DNA from: Accumulibacter sp.
Lineage (GTDB): Bacteria > Pseudomonadota > Gammaproteobacteria > Burkholderiales > Rhodocyclaceae
NCBI RefSeq assembly: GCF_023806635.1
Contig: NZ_JAMTDQ010000006.1
Span: 113,361 to 177,360, forward strand
Length of the DNA stretch: 64,000 nucleotides
Direction of reading: 5' to 3'
In this document: one piece after another, positions 20,901-31,631 of the stretch
Layout: each line of letters begins with the position of its first letter
How positions within the stretch are numbered: position 1 is the stretch's first letter
Position numbers and translations under genes: made by a program
Notes under the pieces: model-generated
Databases searched by the model: none
Told to the model about the DNA's origin: nothing
What the model saw: only the letters and a program-made list of their open reading frames with translations

Positions 20901-20916
20901 AGCAAGCAGCGTGCCA
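20901..20916 (-). promoter_or_regulatory. Sigma-54 promoter of nirB
   Basis: The minus strand reads TGGCAC-GCTGC-TTGCT, a full match to the -24/-12 consensus (TGGCAC-N5-TTGCW) with the invariant GG and GC 10 nt apart. Transcription would start near 20891, about 32 nt before the nirB ATG. It mirrors the promoter at 21104-21119 and implies nitrogen-limitation control through RpoN and an NtrC-type activator. Confidence 0.88.
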
Positions 20917-20981
20917 GTACTCCCACAACCCCGGTCTGCCACCGCATCCGCCTCCATGTCGCCGCGCAGCGGCGACTGCGA

Positions 20982-21029
20982 CGCACCACTGCGGCGCACA
21001 AACGGGTGACCGCGCAAGCAACTGGTGCG
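20982..21029. promoter_or_regulatory. Candidate NtrC enhancer sites between nirB and nasA
   Basis: Two degenerate copies of the NtrC site (TGCACCA-N5-TGGTGCA) lie between the divergent sigma-54 promoters. 21011-21029 reads CGCGCAA-N5-TGGTGCG, strong in the right half. 20982-21000 reads CGCACCA-N5-GCGCACA, strong in the left half. Their centres are about 29 bp apart (near three helical turns), and each is about 100-130 bp from a promoter, a normal enhancer distance. The match is partial, so the site call is tentative. Confidence 0.45.
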
Positions 21030-21103
21030 CGCAACGGCTTGCTACGCGCGCGCCAACATCGGCGGCGCACGCTTTTGTGGGCCCGACCGCCCGCTGCTGG
21101 TCA

Positions 21104-21119
21104 TGGCACGCGTGTTGCT
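21104..21119 (+). promoter_or_regulatory. Sigma-54 promoter of the nitrate reductase gene
   Basis: TGGCAC (21104-21109), GCGTG, then TTGCT (21115-21119) is a perfect -24/-12 element. The predicted start is near 21130, giving a leader of only about 13 nt that still contains the GGAG ribosome-binding site (21131-21134) before the ATG at 21143. Confidence 0.9.
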
Positions 21120-21142
21120 TTGGAGAGCCGGGAGTGAAAATC

Positions 21143-23878
21143 ATGAACGACATCGTCCGGTCCACCTGTTGTTACTGCGGCGTCGGCTGCGGCCTGCTGA
21201 TCGAAACCGACGCCGGCAGGATCGTCGGCGTCCGCGGCGACCCGGCGCATCCCGCCAACCACGGCCGCCTGTGCAGCAAGGGCGCGACGCTGCATCTGAG
21301 CAGCCGCCCGGAATATCGTCTGCTGCATCCGCAGCTGCGGCGGCAGCGCGACGTCGCACGCGAGCGCGTCGGCTGGGACGAGGCACTCGACTTCGCCGCC
21401 GAGCGCTTCGCCGCGATCATCGATGAGCACGGGCCAGACAGTGTCGCCTTCTACATCTCGGGTCAGTTGCTGACCGAGGACTACTACGTCTTCAACAAGC
21501 TGGCGAAAGGGTTGATCGGCACCAACAATGTCGATACGAACTCGCGTCTCTGCATGTCGTCGGCGGTGGCGGGCTACAAGCAGACCCTCGGTGCCGACGC
21601 TCCACCATGCTCCTACGACGACATCGGACTCGCCGACTGCCTGCTGATCGCCGGCGCCAATCCGGCGATCGCCCACCCAATCATCTTCCGGCGCATCGAG
21701 GATGCCCGCGCAGCCAATCCCGGGCTGCGCATCATCGTCGTCGATCCACGGCGCAGCGAGACCGCGGCCATCGCCGATCTCCACCTGCCACTGGCCCCGG
21801 GCAGCGACATCGCGCTCTACAACGGCCTGCTGCACGTCCTGCTCAGCGAGGGACTGGTCAACCGCGACTACATCGCCCGCCACACCGAAGGTTTCGACGC
21901 TCTGGAAAGGACCGTCGAAACCTACACCCCGGAGGTCGTGGCCCGCATCTGCGGTCTGCCGCAAGCCGACATCGTCCGGGCCGGACGCTGGTTCGGCAGC
22001 GCTGGAGCGGCCCTCTCGCTCTACTGCCAGGGCCTCAACCAATCGGCCCACGGCACGCACAACAACGCGGCGCTGATCCACCTTCATCTGGCGACCGGAC
22101 AGATCGGTCGCCCCGGTGCCGGCCCCTTCTCGCTGACCGGCCAGCCGAACGCCATGGGTGGCCGCGAGGTCGGCGGACTGGCCAACCTGCTGTCGGCGCA
22201 CCGCGACCTCGGCAACCCCGTGCACCGCGCGGAGGTTGCCCTCCTGTGGGGCATACCAGCGGTGCCCGAGCGACCGGGGAAGACCGCCATTGAGCTGTTT
22301 GCCGCCCTCGGGAGCGGCGAGGTCAAGGCGGTCTGGATCGCCTGCACCAACCCGGCACAGTCGCTGCCGGCGCAGGCCGAGGTGCGCGCTGCCCTGCATG
22401 CCGCCGACTTCGTCGTCCTCCAGGAAGCTTACGCGGACACCGATACCGCCGCCTTTGCCGATCTCCTGCTGCCGGCAACCAGCTGGGGCGAGAAGGAGGG
22501 TACGGTCACCAACTCCGAACGACGGATCACCCACGTCGTGCCGGCCGTGACGCCTCCGGGCGAAGCCCGTCATGACTGGCGGATCGCCGTCGACTTCGCG
22601 CGTCGCCTCGGCCGGCGACTGGCGCAGCCATCCGGCGACGATCTGTTTCCCTATGAGCACCCCGAGCACATCTTCGCCGAGCATCGGCAGAGTACGATCG
22701 GCCGCGACCTCGACATCGGCGGCCTGAGCTATTCGCTGCTCGACTCGCACGGTCCGCAACAGTGGCCTTTCCCGGCCGGCGCGAGCAGCGGCCGGCAGCG
22801 CCTGTACGAGGACGGCGTCTTTCCGACCGCCAGCGGTCGGGCCCGTTTCGTCCACGTCGAACATCGCGCGACCGCCGAAGTCACCGACGACTCCTTGCCG
22901 ATCAGCCTGCTCTCCGGACGCCTGCGCGACCAGTGGCACGGCATGAGCCGCACCGGAACCGTCGCCCGCCTCTTCAATCTCGACGATGAGCCCCTGTTGA
23001 CCATGCACCCGGCCGATCTGCGCCAGCGCGACCTGCGCGATGGCGACCTGGCGAGCGTGCGCAACCCGCGCGGCAGCATCGTCGTTCGCGTCGCCGCCGA
23101 TGAAGGGATGCCCCGCGGGCGCGCGTGGTTGCCGATGCACTGGGGCAGTCGCTACATGAACAGCGCCGGCGTCAACGCGTTGACGACGCCAGCCCGCGAC
23201 CCATTCTCGCAGCAGCCCGAACTGAAGCACACCGCCGTCGCGGTCGACAAGGCGGAGCTGCCCTGGCAGCTGGTCGTCCTGCGCCTGGCGGATGGCGGCG
23301 AAGCCGGTACACCGGCGCTGCTCGCGTCCGCCAGGCGGCTGCTCGACGAGTTCGATTTCGCTACGGTCGGTCTGTACGGCCGCCGGCAACCGCTGGTCAT
23401 CCTGCGTGCAGCCCACCGGCAGCCACTGCCGGAAGAGCGCCTGCATGCGATCGACCAGCTGTTCGGTCTCGCTGACGATGACGCGGCGATCGTCTATGCC
23501 GACCGGCAGCGACAGGTCAACAAGCGGGCCATCGCTCCCGACGGCCGCCTCGTCGGCGTCCGGCTCGCCGGTGAAACGCTCGCCCACGGCTGGCTCAAGG
23601 AGGTGATGGCCGATGACTCACTCGACGCCGAACTCGTCCGCTGGGCAGTGGCGCCGATCGGTGAGCGGCCGGGAAAGCTGCCACAGCGCAGCCGCGTCGT
23701 CTGCCGCTGTGCCGACGTGACGGCGGCCGAGATCACTGCCGAGCTGACCGGCGGCGCGAGCCTGGCGGCCTTGCAGGAAAAGCGTGGCTGCGGTACCTTC
23801 TGTGGCTCCTGCCTGCCGGAGCTCCGTCAGATGGCCGCCGCGCACGCATCGCACACGCCGGGCGCAAGAACCGCCTGA
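21143..23878 (+). CDS. nasA: Assimilatory nitrate reductase catalytic subunit
   Basis: This 911-residue molybdopterin oxidoreductase should reduce nitrate to nitrite in the cytoplasm for NirBD. The N-terminal [4Fe-4S] motif is C9-x2-C12-x3-C16 followed by LCSKG. Mo-bis-MGD domains follow (SRLCMSSAVAGYK, GANPAIAHP, TGQPNAMGGREVGG, and the C-terminal LPMHWG region). The last 70 residues are a BFD-like [2Fe-2S] domain (VCRCADVTAAEI, CGTFCGSC), as in Klebsiella-type NasA enzymes. The ATG at 21143 gives the cluster motif at the extreme N-terminus. Confidence 0.94.
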   Translation: MNDIVRSTCCYCGVGCGLLIETDAGRIVGVRGDPAHPANHGRLCSKGATLHLSSRPEYRLLHPQLRRQRDVARERVGWDEALDFAAERFAAIIDEHGPDSVAFYISGQLLTEDYYVFNKLAKGLIGTNNVDTNSRLCMSSAVAGYKQTLGADAPPCSYDDIGLADCLLIAGANPAIAHPIIFRRIEDARAANPGLRIIVVDPRRSETAAIADLHLPLAPGSDIALYNGLLHVLLSEGLVNRDYIARHTEGFDALERTVETYTPEVVARICGLPQADIVRAGRWFGSAGAALSLYCQGLNQSAHGTHNNAALIHLHLATGQIGRPGAGPFSLTGQPNAMGGREVGGLANLLSAHRDLGNPVHRAEVALLWGIPAVPERPGKTAIELFAALGSGEVKAVWIACTNPAQSLPAQAEVRAALHAADFVVLQEAYADTDTAAFADLLLPATSWGEKEGTVTNSERRITHVVPAVTPPGEARHDWRIAVDFARRLGRRLAQPSGDDLFPYEHPEHIFAEHRQSTIGRDLDIGGLSYSLLDSHGPQQWPFPAGASSGRQRLYEDGVFPTASGRARFVHVEHRATAEVTDDSLPISLLSGRLRDQWHGMSRTGTVARLFNLDDEPLLTMHPADLRQRDLRDGDLASVRNPRGSIVVRVAADEGMPRGRAWLPMHWGSRYMNSAGVNALTTPARDPFSQQPELKHTAVAVDKAELPWQLVVLRLADGGEAGTPALLASARRLLDEFDFATVGLYGRRQPLVILRAAHRQPLPEERLHAIDQLFGLADDDAAIVYADRQRQVNKRAIAPDGRLVGVRLAGETLAHGWLKEVMADDSLDAELVRWAVAPIGERPGKLPQRSRVVCRCADVTAAEITAELTGGASLAALQEKRGCGTFCGSCLPELRQMAAAHASHTPGARTA

Positions 23879-23962
23879 GCGGCTTGGGTGCCGAATGCGA
23901 TCGCCGCCGGAGCAAGGCAGTCGTATGACCGTGCGTTCGTCCTGCCTGTCGGTGGATTGCCC

Positions 23963-24493
23963 ATGTCGTTGCCACGCCACGTCCTGCCCCTCGGTCTGGC
24001 TGCCGCCCTTCTGCTGGCCGCCTGTACCACCGCTGACAAGCCGCCGATCGCGGTGGACTCGGCCAATGCCGGCGCGGGACAGCAGAAGCCCGCGCGGGCG
24101 CCACTCGCCACCGGCCGACCCGGCTCTGGAAAGCCGCTGCCCTTCGCCGACGACGAAGCTGCGCGAACGGTCTACTTCGCTCCCGGCGAGGCGACGATCG
24201 ATGCCCAGGGTGCCGAGGTGCTGCGGCTGAACGCCCAGCGACTCAAGGAGGACTCGCAACTGGTCGTCGTCCTCGTCGGTCACACCGACAACCTCGGCAG
24301 CCCGGCCTACAATCTGGCCGTCGCCGACCGGCGAACGGAAGCGGTGAGCGAACGGCTGCGCTCGCTTGGCGTGCCACGCAACCAGATCCGTCGCCTGCCA
24401 CGGGGCAGCGAGGAAAGCAGCAGGCAGAAATGCGACAGCGAATCGTGCCGGCGCGGCATGCGCCGTGTCGACCTGGTCTACGAAAGGCGCTGA
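23963..24493 (+). CDS. OmpA-family lipoprotein
   Basis: The 176-residue product has a lipoprotein signal (LGLAAALLLAAC, Cys near residue 21), a Pro/Ala-rich linker and a C-terminal OmpA-like peptidoglycan-binding domain: VVVLVGHTDNLGSPAYNLAVADRRTEAV. It probably tethers outer membrane to cell wall. The tail has two extra cysteines (KCDSESCRRG) that could form a disulfide. It starts 84 nt after the nitrate reductase gene; the link to nitrate assimilation is unclear. Confidence 0.87.
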   Translation: MSLPRHVLPLGLAAALLLAACTTADKPPIAVDSANAGAGQQKPARAPLATGRPGSGKPLPFADDEAARTVYFAPGEATIDAQGAEVLRLNAQRLKEDSQLVVVLVGHTDNLGSPAYNLAVADRRTEAVSERLRSLGVPRNQIRRLPRGSEESSRQKCDSESCRRGMRRVDLVYERR

Positions 24494-24527
24494 GCGACAG
24501 GGCAGCGGCGCCGACGGCAGCGGTCGA

Positions 24528-25835
24528 TCAGGCCGGCGGCTGCCAGACGTTGCGGCAGTGGGTTTCGCGGATTCGCCAGGATGCCAGCGCACCCAAGCCC
24601 GCGGTCGCGGCGAGCAGCAGCACGCCGGCCTGGAAATCGGCCATGCTGTAGAGCCGGGCACCCGCGTCGTTCAGCCCGCCCTGCCAGCTCAGGTCCATCA
24701 CCCAGCCGACCAGTGGTTGCAGGATGGCAGCGGCGAGAAAGCCTCCCATGTTGGTGACGCTGGTGGACATTCCCGAAAGCAGTGGCGGATTGACTTCCTT
24801 GGCACAGGCCCAGGTCAGGGTGAAACTGGCGGTCAGGAGGCCCATCAGCGCGAACAGTGCGTAACTGATGGGTAGCGGCATGAGGGTTCCCGACAGCCAG
24901 ACGAGCCAGATTGCCGCGTACAGGTGGCTGCTGGCCAGCAACACCGGCTTGCGCCGGCCAATCCGGTCCGACAGCGTGCCGACGCCGACGCAGCCCAGCG
25001 CAAAGCCGGCGAAGTAGAGGCTGACATGATTGGCCGCGACGCTGCGCGTCAGCTGCTGCGCCTGTGTCAGGAACGGGGTTGCCCAAAGGCCGGCGAAGGC
25101 AAAGAAGCTGCCGCAAATGCCGAAGTTCACGCAGACGACCGGCCAGGTATCGCGGTTCCTGAGTACCAGCAGCAACCCGGAAAGGACCACCGTGCGGTCG
25201 AACCGCGGACGCTCGGCATGCCGCGGCGCCAGTGTGCCAGAACGGCCAGCCGCCGTTTCGCGCAGCAGGAACCAGCAGGCCAGTCCGAGCAACAACGAAA
25301 CCCCCGCCAGGCCGACGAAAACGCCACGCCAGCCGGTGATCTGCGCCAGCCAAGACAACGGCGCGCCGGCCAGCACCGAGCCGAGGTTGCCGATCAGCAT
25401 GGCGACGCCGACGAGGCTGGCGAAGCGCCTCTCGTCGAAAGAGACGGCAATGATCTTGAGCATGGCGATGAAGGTCACCGACACGCCGAGCCCAATCAGC
25501 GTCCGGCCCAGCAGCGCCACGTCGAAACTGGCGGCAAGGCCGAACAGCAGGCTGCCGGCGCCACCGACGAGCCCGCCGAGGAGCAGGATCAGGCGCGGCC
25601 CGAGGGTATCGACGAGGATCCCGGTCGGCACCTGCATGACCGTATAGACATAGAAGTAGGTCGCCGCCAGGACACCCAGTGAAGACGCCGTGCTGTTGAA
25701 CGCGGCGACGAGGTCCTGGGCAATCCCGGCTGGCGCGAAACGCTGGAAGAAGGACAGGACATACGCCGCGACGACGACGGCGAGAGCCAGCCGTCGCCGT
25801 CGCGGCGGCGGCGCCGGCGCACCCGGGCTACCCAT
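24528..25835 (-). CDS. MFS transporter
   Basis: This 435-residue protein has about 12 membrane segments and the loop motif DRIGRRK between helices 8 and 9, placing it in the major facilitator superfamily. The first half contains FFQRFAPAGIAQDL and QVPTGILVDTLGPR, resembling the hexuronate/phthalate-type or nitrate-like permeases, but the substrate cannot be read from sequence. A basic N-terminal tail (PPPRRRR) precedes helix 1. It is convergent with the OmpA-like gene. Confidence 0.85.
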   Translation of the reverse strand: MGSPGAPAPPPRRRRLALAVVVAAYVLSFFQRFAPAGIAQDLVAAFNSTASSLGVLAATYFYVYTVMQVPTGILVDTLGPRLILLLGGLVGGAGSLLFGLAASFDVALLGRTLIGLGVSVTFIAMLKIIAVSFDERRFASLVGVAMLIGNLGSVLAGAPLSWLAQITGWRGVFVGLAGVSLLLGLACWFLLRETAAGRSGTLAPRHAERPRFDRTVVLSGLLLVLRNRDTWPVVCVNFGICGSFFAFAGLWATPFLTQAQQLTRSVAANHVSLYFAGFALGCVGVGTLSDRIGRRKPVLLASSHLYAAIWLVWLSGTLMPLPISYALFALMGLLTASFTLTWACAKEVNPPLLSGMSTSVTNMGGFLAAAILQPLVGWVMDLSWQGGLNDAGARLYSMADFQAGVLLLAATAGLGALASWRIRETHCRNVWQPPA

Positions 25836-25877
25836 CGGCCGCTCCCGTGGACGACTGCCGACAGGCGGGCATGGCCT

Positions 25878-28025
25878 TCAGGCAACCCCGCGACTCGCCA
25901 GATCCCGAGCCAGCGCGCGGTCGACCTTCAGGAAATGGTTTACCAGCCAGTCGCGCAGGAAGCCCATCAGCTCGACCGAGATCGTACCGCCGGCGTCGTA
26001 CTCGCGCTTGAAGCGCGAGACATCGTCGATCAGCTTGCGGTGCGTCGCCAGGTGGGCATCACGATCGGCATACTGGTGCTGTTCCATCAGTCTCTGCTCG
26101 AAGGCGAAATGGTTCACGGTGTAGTTCACCAGTTCGTCGAGGATCGCACCGCAGGCGGAGCGCCCGGCACCGGAGCGCATGGCACCGTTCAGCCGGTTGG
26201 CGATTTCGATCAGCACCTGGTGCTGGCGGTCGATCTCGGCGTGGCCCACCGCCAACGCGCTCGACCATTCCATCAGCGGTTTCACCGCCGCCCCGCTGTT
26301 GCGAGCGGCCTGTGAACTCCCACCTGGCATGTCGCCGACGCGGAAGCGCTGCACCATCGAGAACATCTCGCCCGACGCCTGTTCGAGCTCGCCCGCCGAC
26401 TGCAGCGACTGCCGGATCACGTTCTCGGTCTGCCCGGAGGCCTTCATCACCGCGTCGACATTGCCGACGATGTCCTCGATCCGCTGCGTCTGTGCCCGTG
26501 TCGCCTGCGACAGCGCCTGCATCTTCTGCAAGGTGTCCTGCGCCTGCTGCTCGATGGCGTGCAGGGTCTCGGCCGCCGAATTGGCCTGTTCGACACCACT
26601 CGCGATCACCGGTGCGGCTGCCTGCATGCCGGCGACCGCACTTTCGGTGTCGGCGCGGATTCCCTGCAGGACACTGCCGATCTCTGTCGTCGCCCCGCCC
26701 GTCCGCTCGGCAAGCTTGCGCACCTCGTCGGCAACGACGGCGAAACCGCGTCCCTGCTCGCCGGCACGTGCGGCTTCGATGGCGGCGTTCAAGGCCAGCA
26801 GGTTGGTCTGGTCGGCAATCTCCTTGATCACGCGGGCCATCTGGCCGATCTCGCCGGTACTCGCCACCAGTCGCGAAACCTGCTCCGAGGAAACGGCCAC
26901 GGTATCGGCAATCGCCTGCATCTCGCGCGCCACCCGCGCCGCCACGTCGGCACCGCCGTGCGCGCCCTCTTCGGTCGCCCGCACCAGACCGTTGACGACT
27001 TCCACACTCGCGGAGACGTCGTCGATCGCTGCCCGCGTCTCGGTGACGGCGCTGGCCTGCACCTGCGTCGCCAGGTTGATCTGGTTCGACTCCGCCGACA
27101 GGCGCTCGATGCTCGCCTGCAGCCGGCTGGCGTTGCCGAAGATGGCGCGCAGCATCTCGCGCAGGCTGCTCTGCATGTGCGACAGGACAAAGAGGACGCT
27201 GCTCCGGTCACCCGGCTGCAGCGGGATGTCATGCGTCAGGTCGCCATCGGCAATGCGGCTGGTGGCGGCCAGGGCAGCCCGCGGCTCACCACCGAACTCG
27301 CTGACGATGCTCTTCCGGACAGCCCATGCGCCGAACAGCAACAGGGCCGTTGCGGCAACCGCGAACAGCACGCTGTTCAGGGCCTCCTCGCGGAAGATCC
27401 GGTCCACGTCGTCGATGTAGATTCCCGAGCCGACCACCCAGCCCCAGGGCTCGAACTTCCTCACATAGGACAGCTTGGTGTACAACTCGCTGCTGACCCC
27501 GCCACCGACGAGCGGCTTCGGCCACAGGTACTCGACGAGGCCCTCGCCGGCCTGCTCGACGACCTCGTTGAAACTGACGAACAGGTTCTTGCCCTCAACC
27601 GCCACCCGTCGCCCGCTGGCGCCGGCCTGCAGCGAGATCGCCTTGTTGAAGCGCGCCTCGTCGAGCACCTTGCCGTCGAGTGCCGGTACCGTCGGGTGCA
27701 TCACCATGCGCGGCACCGGTTTGCCGAGATCGTTGATCCAGAAGTACTCGGTCTTTTCGTAGCGCAACCGCTTGACGGCCTTGATGGCCTGCTGCCGGGC
27801 TTCGTCCTCGCTCAACATGCCGGCCTTCTGCAGATCGTTGTAATGGTCGAGGACGCCGACGACCGTCTCGACAAGGTGCCGGGTCTTCACCTGGCGGTCG
27901 CCGTAGAGCAGGCCGTGCAGGGACCAGAGGCTCTCCCAGACGATCAGCAGCATGGCCAGCAGGGCCAGGATCGCGGTCAGCGAAAGCCGGTTCATGAGAC
28001 TCAGGCGGCGCAGCGCTGCAATCAT
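25878..28025 (-). CDS. Methyl-accepting chemotaxis protein with Cache sensor and C-terminal hemerythrin domain
   Basis: The 715-residue receptor has an N-terminal membrane helix, a periplasmic single Cache domain ([24 protein letters not shown], then [14 protein letters not shown]), a second helix, HAMP-like linker, and an MCP signalling domain with the hairpin [42 protein letters not shown] complete hemerythrin domain is fused at the C-terminus (about 585-710), with ligands in [19 protein letters not shown] and NHFLKVD. A di-iron O2 or redox sensor coupled to chemotaxis is inferred, as in DcrH. A strong GGGGGAG precedes the ATG at 28025. Confidence 0.93.
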   Translation of the reverse strand: MIAALRRLSLMNRLSLTAILALLAMLLIVWESLWSLHGLLYGDRQVKTRHLVETVVGVLDHYNDLQKAGMLSEDEARQQAIKAVKRLRYEKTEYFWINDLGKPVPRMVMHPTVPALDGKVLDEARFNKAISLQAGASGRRVAVEGKNLFVSFNEVVEQAGEGLVEYLWPKPLVGGGVSSELYTKLSYVRKFEPWGWVVGSGIYIDDVDRIFREEALNSVLFAVAATALLLFGAWAVRKSIVSEFGGEPRAALAATSRIADGDLTHDIPLQPGDRSSVLFVLSHMQSSLREMLRAIFGNASRLQASIERLSAESNQINLATQVQASAVTETRAAIDDVSASVEVVNGLVRATEEGAHGGADVAARVAREMQAIADTVAVSSEQVSRLVASTGEIGQMARVIKEIADQTNLLALNAAIEAARAGEQGRGFAVVADEVRKLAERTGGATTEIGSVLQGIRADTESAVAGMQAAAPVIASGVEQANSAAETLHAIEQQAQDTLQKMQALSQATRAQTQRIEDIVGNVDAVMKASGQTENVIRQSLQSAGELEQASGEMFSMVQRFRVGDMPGGSSQAARNSGAAVKPLMEWSSALAVGHAEIDRQHQVLIEIANRLNGAMRSGAGRSACGAILDELVNYTVNHFAFEQRLMEQHQYADRDAHLATHRKLIDDVSRFKREYDAGGTISVELMGFLRDWLVNHFLKVDRALARDLASRGVA

Positions 28026-28196
28026 GTCACTCCCCCCGTTTCTTGCCAGACGACCATGCTGGACCAATCGGCAGAAACTTGCAACAGCGGTACGAACCGC
28101 GGGAGCAGCGGGCTTCGTCGTTCCCGCGGCGGACGAAGCGTCTTCGCACAGCGTTGATCGGCCCGGTTGTGCTCGGGCACATCCGGGCCGACGTTG

Positions 28197-31100
28197 CTAC
28201 ATGCTGCGCCGATACTGGCCGCCGACCTCGTAGAGTGCGCCGGTGATCTGACCGAGCGAGCAGGCGCGTACCGCATCCATGAGAACCGCGAAGACGTTGC
28301 CGTTGTCGATGACGGCGCGCTGCAGGCGCTCGAGCATGGCTGCGGAAGCGGCTGCATTGCGACCCTGGAAGGCCTGCAGGCGCTGCAGCTGCGACTGCTT
28401 CTCCTCCTCCGTCGAGCGCGCCAGTTCGATCCCGATCTGGGCATCTCCGTGCGGGTTGCGGAAGGTGTTCACGCCAACGATCGGGAACGAGCCGTCGTGC
28501 TTCTTGTGCTCGTAGTAGAGCGATTCCTCCTGGATCTTGCCGCGCTGGTAGCCGGTTTCCATGGCGCCGAGGACGCCACCACGCGAAGCGATCGCCTCGA
28601 ACTCGCGCAGCACGGCCTCCTCGACGAGATCGGTCAGCTCGTCGATGATGAACGAGCCCTGATTCGGGTTCTCGTTCATCGCCAGGCCCCACTCGCGATT
28701 GATGATCAACTGGATGGCCATCGCCCGGCGGACCGATTCCTCGGTCGGCGTCGTGATCGCCTCGTCGTAGGCGTTGGTGTGCAGCGAGTTGCAGTTGTCG
28801 TAGATGGCGATCAAGGCCTGCAGCGTCGTGCGGATGTCGTTGAACGACATCTCCTGCGCGTGCAGCGAGCGACCGGAAGTCTGGATGTGGTACTTCAGCT
28901 TCTGGCTGCGCTCGTTGCCACCGTACTTGTTCTTCATCGCCACCGCCCAGATACGGCGGGCGACGCGGCCGATCACCGAGTACTCGGGGTCCATGCCGTT
29001 GCTGAAGAAGAACGACAGGTTGGGTGCGAAGTCGTCGATGTGCATGCCGCGCGCGAGATAGGTCTCGACGTAGGTGAAGCCGTTGGCCAGAGTGAAGGCC
29101 AGTTGCGAGATCGGATTGGCACCGGCTTCGGCGATGTGATAGCCGGAAATCGACACCGAGTAGAAATTGCCGATCTGGTTATGGACGAAGAACTCCTGGA
29201 TGTCGCCCATCATCTTGAGCGCGAACTCGGTCGAGAAGATGCAGGTGTTCTGTCCCTGGTCCTCCTTCAGGATGTCGGCCTGCACGGTGCCGCGCACGTT
29301 GGCCAGCACCCAGGTGCGAATCTTGGCGATCTCGTCCTCGGTCGGCTCGCGGCCGTTGTCGACACGGAACTTGTCGACCTGCTGGTCGATCGCCGTGTTG
29401 AAGAACATCGACAGGATGATCGGCGCCGGACCGTTGATCGTGAGCGACACCGAGGTCGTCGGCGCACAGAGTTCGAAACCGTCGAAGAGGACCTTCATGT
29501 CGTCGAGGGTGGCGATCGACACACCGGAGTTGCCGACCTTGCCGTAGATGTCCGGACGCGCATCGGGATCACAGCCATAGAGGGTGACCGAATCGAAGGC
29601 CGTGGACAGGCGTTTGGCGGGCATTCCTTCGGAGACCCTCTTGAAGCGCCGGTTGGTACGGAAGGCGTCGCCCTCGCCGGCGAACATCCGCGTCGGATCC
29701 TCGTTCTCGCGCTTGAAGGCAAAGACGCCGGCGGTGAACGGGAACGACCCCGGGACGTTCTCGCGCAGGAGAAAACGCAGGACTTCGCCCTCGTCCCGGT
29801 AGGTCGGCAGGGCCACCTTGCGGATTCGCGAGCCGGAGAGCGAGGTGGAAGTGAGACGGGTACGAATCTCCTTGTCGCGGATCTTCACCACGTATTCGTC
29901 CTGCGCGTACAGTTCGACGGTTTTCGGCCACAGGTCGAGCAGCTTGCGCGAGCGTGCGTCGAGCTGGCCGTCCTTCCAGGCGATCAGCTCGTCGAAATCG
30001 GCTGCCGGCTTGCCGCAGCTCTCAAAGAGCGACCTGGCGGTGCGCAGCGACTGTCTCTGGCGTGCGATTTCGGCCTGTTCGGCGGTGTGCGCGTGATAGG
30101 CTCGGACCGTATCGGCGATCTCGGCAAGGTAACGGACGCGCTGCGGCGGCACGATCGCGCGCTGATTCGATGACTGCCGTACCCCCACCAACGGCAGCCT
30201 GCCCTTCTTCAGCTTCAGACCACAGGCGTGCAGCTTGGGGGCAATCGCCTGGTACAGGGCGGTGACGCCGTCGTCGTTGAAACGCGCCGCCATCGTGCCG
30301 AAGACCGGCATCTCGTCGGGGCTCTGGTTGAAGGCTTCGTGGTTGCGCTGGTACTGCTTGCGGACGTCGCGCAGGGCGTCGTCGGCACCCTTGCGGTCGA
30401 ACTTGTTGATCGCCACGAAATCGGCAAAATCGAGCATGTCGATCTTCTCGAGCTGCGACGCGGCGCCGAACTCCGGGGTCATGACGTACAGCGAGACGTC
30501 GACCAACGGCACGATGGCGGCGTTGCCCTGGCCGATTCCCGAGGTTTCGACGATGACCAGATCGAAGCCCGACAGCTTGCAGGCGGCGACCACTTCCGGC
30601 AATGCGGCGGAGAGTTCCGACCCGGTGTCGCGCGTCGCCAGCGAGCGCATGTAGATGTTCGGGTGCTCGATGGCGTTCATCCGGATGCGGTCACCCAGCA
30701 GTGCACCGCCGGTGCGCTTGCGCGACGGGTCGATGGAGATGATCGCCAACTTGAGGCTGTCGCCCTGATCGAGCCGGAAGCGCCGCACCAGTTCGTCTGT
30801 CAGCGACGACTTGCCGGCGCCACCGGTACCGGTGATGCCGAGCGTCGGCACCTTCAGCCCGGCGGCGGCATGCAGCAGCTTCTTGCGCAGCGCTTCGGGG
30901 TAGGCACCGTTCTCGAGTGCCGTGATGATCTGCGCCAGGTGCCGCCGGCTGCCGGCCCTGAGGGCCGCGAGCACGGCCTCGGCATCCTGCGGTGCCAGCG
31001 CCGACAGGTCGTCGTCGGCTTTCGCGACCACTTCGTTGATCATTCCCTGCAGACCCATCGCCTGCCCGTCCTCCGGGGAATAGACGCGCGTCACGCCGTA

Positions 31101-31463
31101 GGCGTGCAGTTCAGCGATCTCGCTGGGCACGATGACGCCGCCACCGCCACCGAAAACCTTGATGTTCTCGCCGCCACCGGCCCGCAGCAGGTCGATCATG
31201 TACTTGAAGAACTCGACGTGCCCGCCCTGGTAGGAAGTGATGGCGATTCCCTGAACATCTTCCTGCAGGGCCGCGTTGACGATCTCCTGTACTGAACGGT
31301 TGTGGCCAAGATGAATCACCTCGGCACCCGTCGATTGCAGGATGCGGCGCATGATGTTGATCGATGCATCGTGCCCGTCGAACAGCGAAGCGGCGGTGAC
31401 GAAACGCACCTTGTGCTTGGGCCGGTAGGGTAGAAGCTTCTTGGCTATGGAAAGATCGGTCAT
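28197..31463 (-). CDS. icmF: Fused isobutyryl-CoA mutase (IcmF)
   Basis: IcmF interconverts isobutyryl-CoA and n-butyryl-CoA with adenosylcobalamin. The 1088-residue chain holds all three parts: a B12-binding domain (about 15-150; DGHDAS at 29-34 with the Co-ligating H31), a MeaI-type G-protein chaperone (Walker [10 protein letters not shown], 212-220; NKFDRKG), and the TIM-barrel mutase domain ([55 protein letters not shown]). Length fits the family. No B12 riboswitch is evident in the 168 nt upstream. Confidence 0.95.
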   Translation of the reverse strand: MTDLSIAKKLLPYRPKHKVRFVTAASLFDGHDASINIMRRILQSTGAEVIHLGHNRSVQEIVNAALQEDVQGIAITSYQGGHVEFFKYMIDLLRAGGGENIKVFGGGGGVIVPSEIAELHAYGVTRVYSPEDGQAMGLQGMINEVVAKADDDLSALAPQDAEAVLAALRAGSRRHLAQIITALENGAYPEALRKKLLHAAAGLKVPTLGITGTGGAGKSSLTDELVRRFRLDQGDSLKLAIISIDPSRKRTGGALLGDRIRMNAIEHPNIYMRSLATRDTGSELSAALPEVVAACKLSGFDLVIVETSGIGQGNAAIVPLVDVSLYVMTPEFGAASQLEKIDMLDFADFVAINKFDRKGADDALRDVRKQYQRNHEAFNQSPDEMPVFGTMAARFNDDGVTALYQAIAPKLHACGLKLKKGRLPLVGVRQSSNQRAIVPPQRVRYLAEIADTVRAYHAHTAEQAEIARQRQSLRTARSLFESCGKPAADFDELIAWKDGQLDARSRKLLDLWPKTVELYAQDEYVVKIRDKEIRTRLTSTSLSGSRIRKVALPTYRDEGEVLRFLLRENVPGSFPFTAGVFAFKRENEDPTRMFAGEGDAFRTNRRFKRVSEGMPAKRLSTAFDSVTLYGCDPDARPDIYGKVGNSGVSIATLDDMKVLFDGFELCAPTTSVSLTINGPAPIILSMFFNTAIDQQVDKFRVDNGREPTEDEIAKIRTWVLANVRGTVQADILKEDQGQNTCIFSTEFALKMMGDIQEFFVHNQIGNFYSVSISGYHIAEAGANPISQLAFTLANGFTYVETYLARGMHIDDFAPNLSFFFSNGMDPEYSVIGRVARRIWAVAMKNKYGGNERSQKLKYHIQTSGRSLHAQEMSFNDIRTTLQALIAIYDNCNSLHTNAYDEAITTPTEESVRRAMAIQLIINREWGLAMNENPNQGSFIIDELTDLVEEAVLREFEAIASRGGVLGAMETGYQRGKIQEESLYYEHKKHDGSFPIVGVNTFRNPHGDAQIGIELARSTEEEKQSQLQRLQAFQGRNAAASAAMLERLQRAVIDNGNVFAVLMDAVRACSLGQITGALYEVGGQYRRSM

Positions 31464-31631
31464 GTCGTTCGCGCTCCAGGATGATCGAAAAGACAGCGGT
31501 CAGCGGCTGCCGTAGGGGGACCCACATGGTAGGAAGTTGACGCCGGAAACGCCATTACCCAAGATGACGCCAACAATGCAAATCTTGCCAACTTGAAATA
31601 TCCTGTCAATACACAGCCTTGCGGAAAGCCG

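Noticed and set aside
21101-23587. 828-codon minus-strand open frame opposite nitrate reductase
   Set aside because: Antisense shadow; the plus-strand frame carries all molybdoenzyme motifs.
28112-28139. 8-bp inverted repeat GCTTCGTC/GACGAAGC between icmF and the chemoreceptor gene
   Set aside because: Long GC-rich loop and no T-run; could be chance, not called a terminator.
31464-31631. Cobalamin riboswitch upstream of icmF
   Set aside because: The gap is too short and lacks the conserved B12-box sequence.
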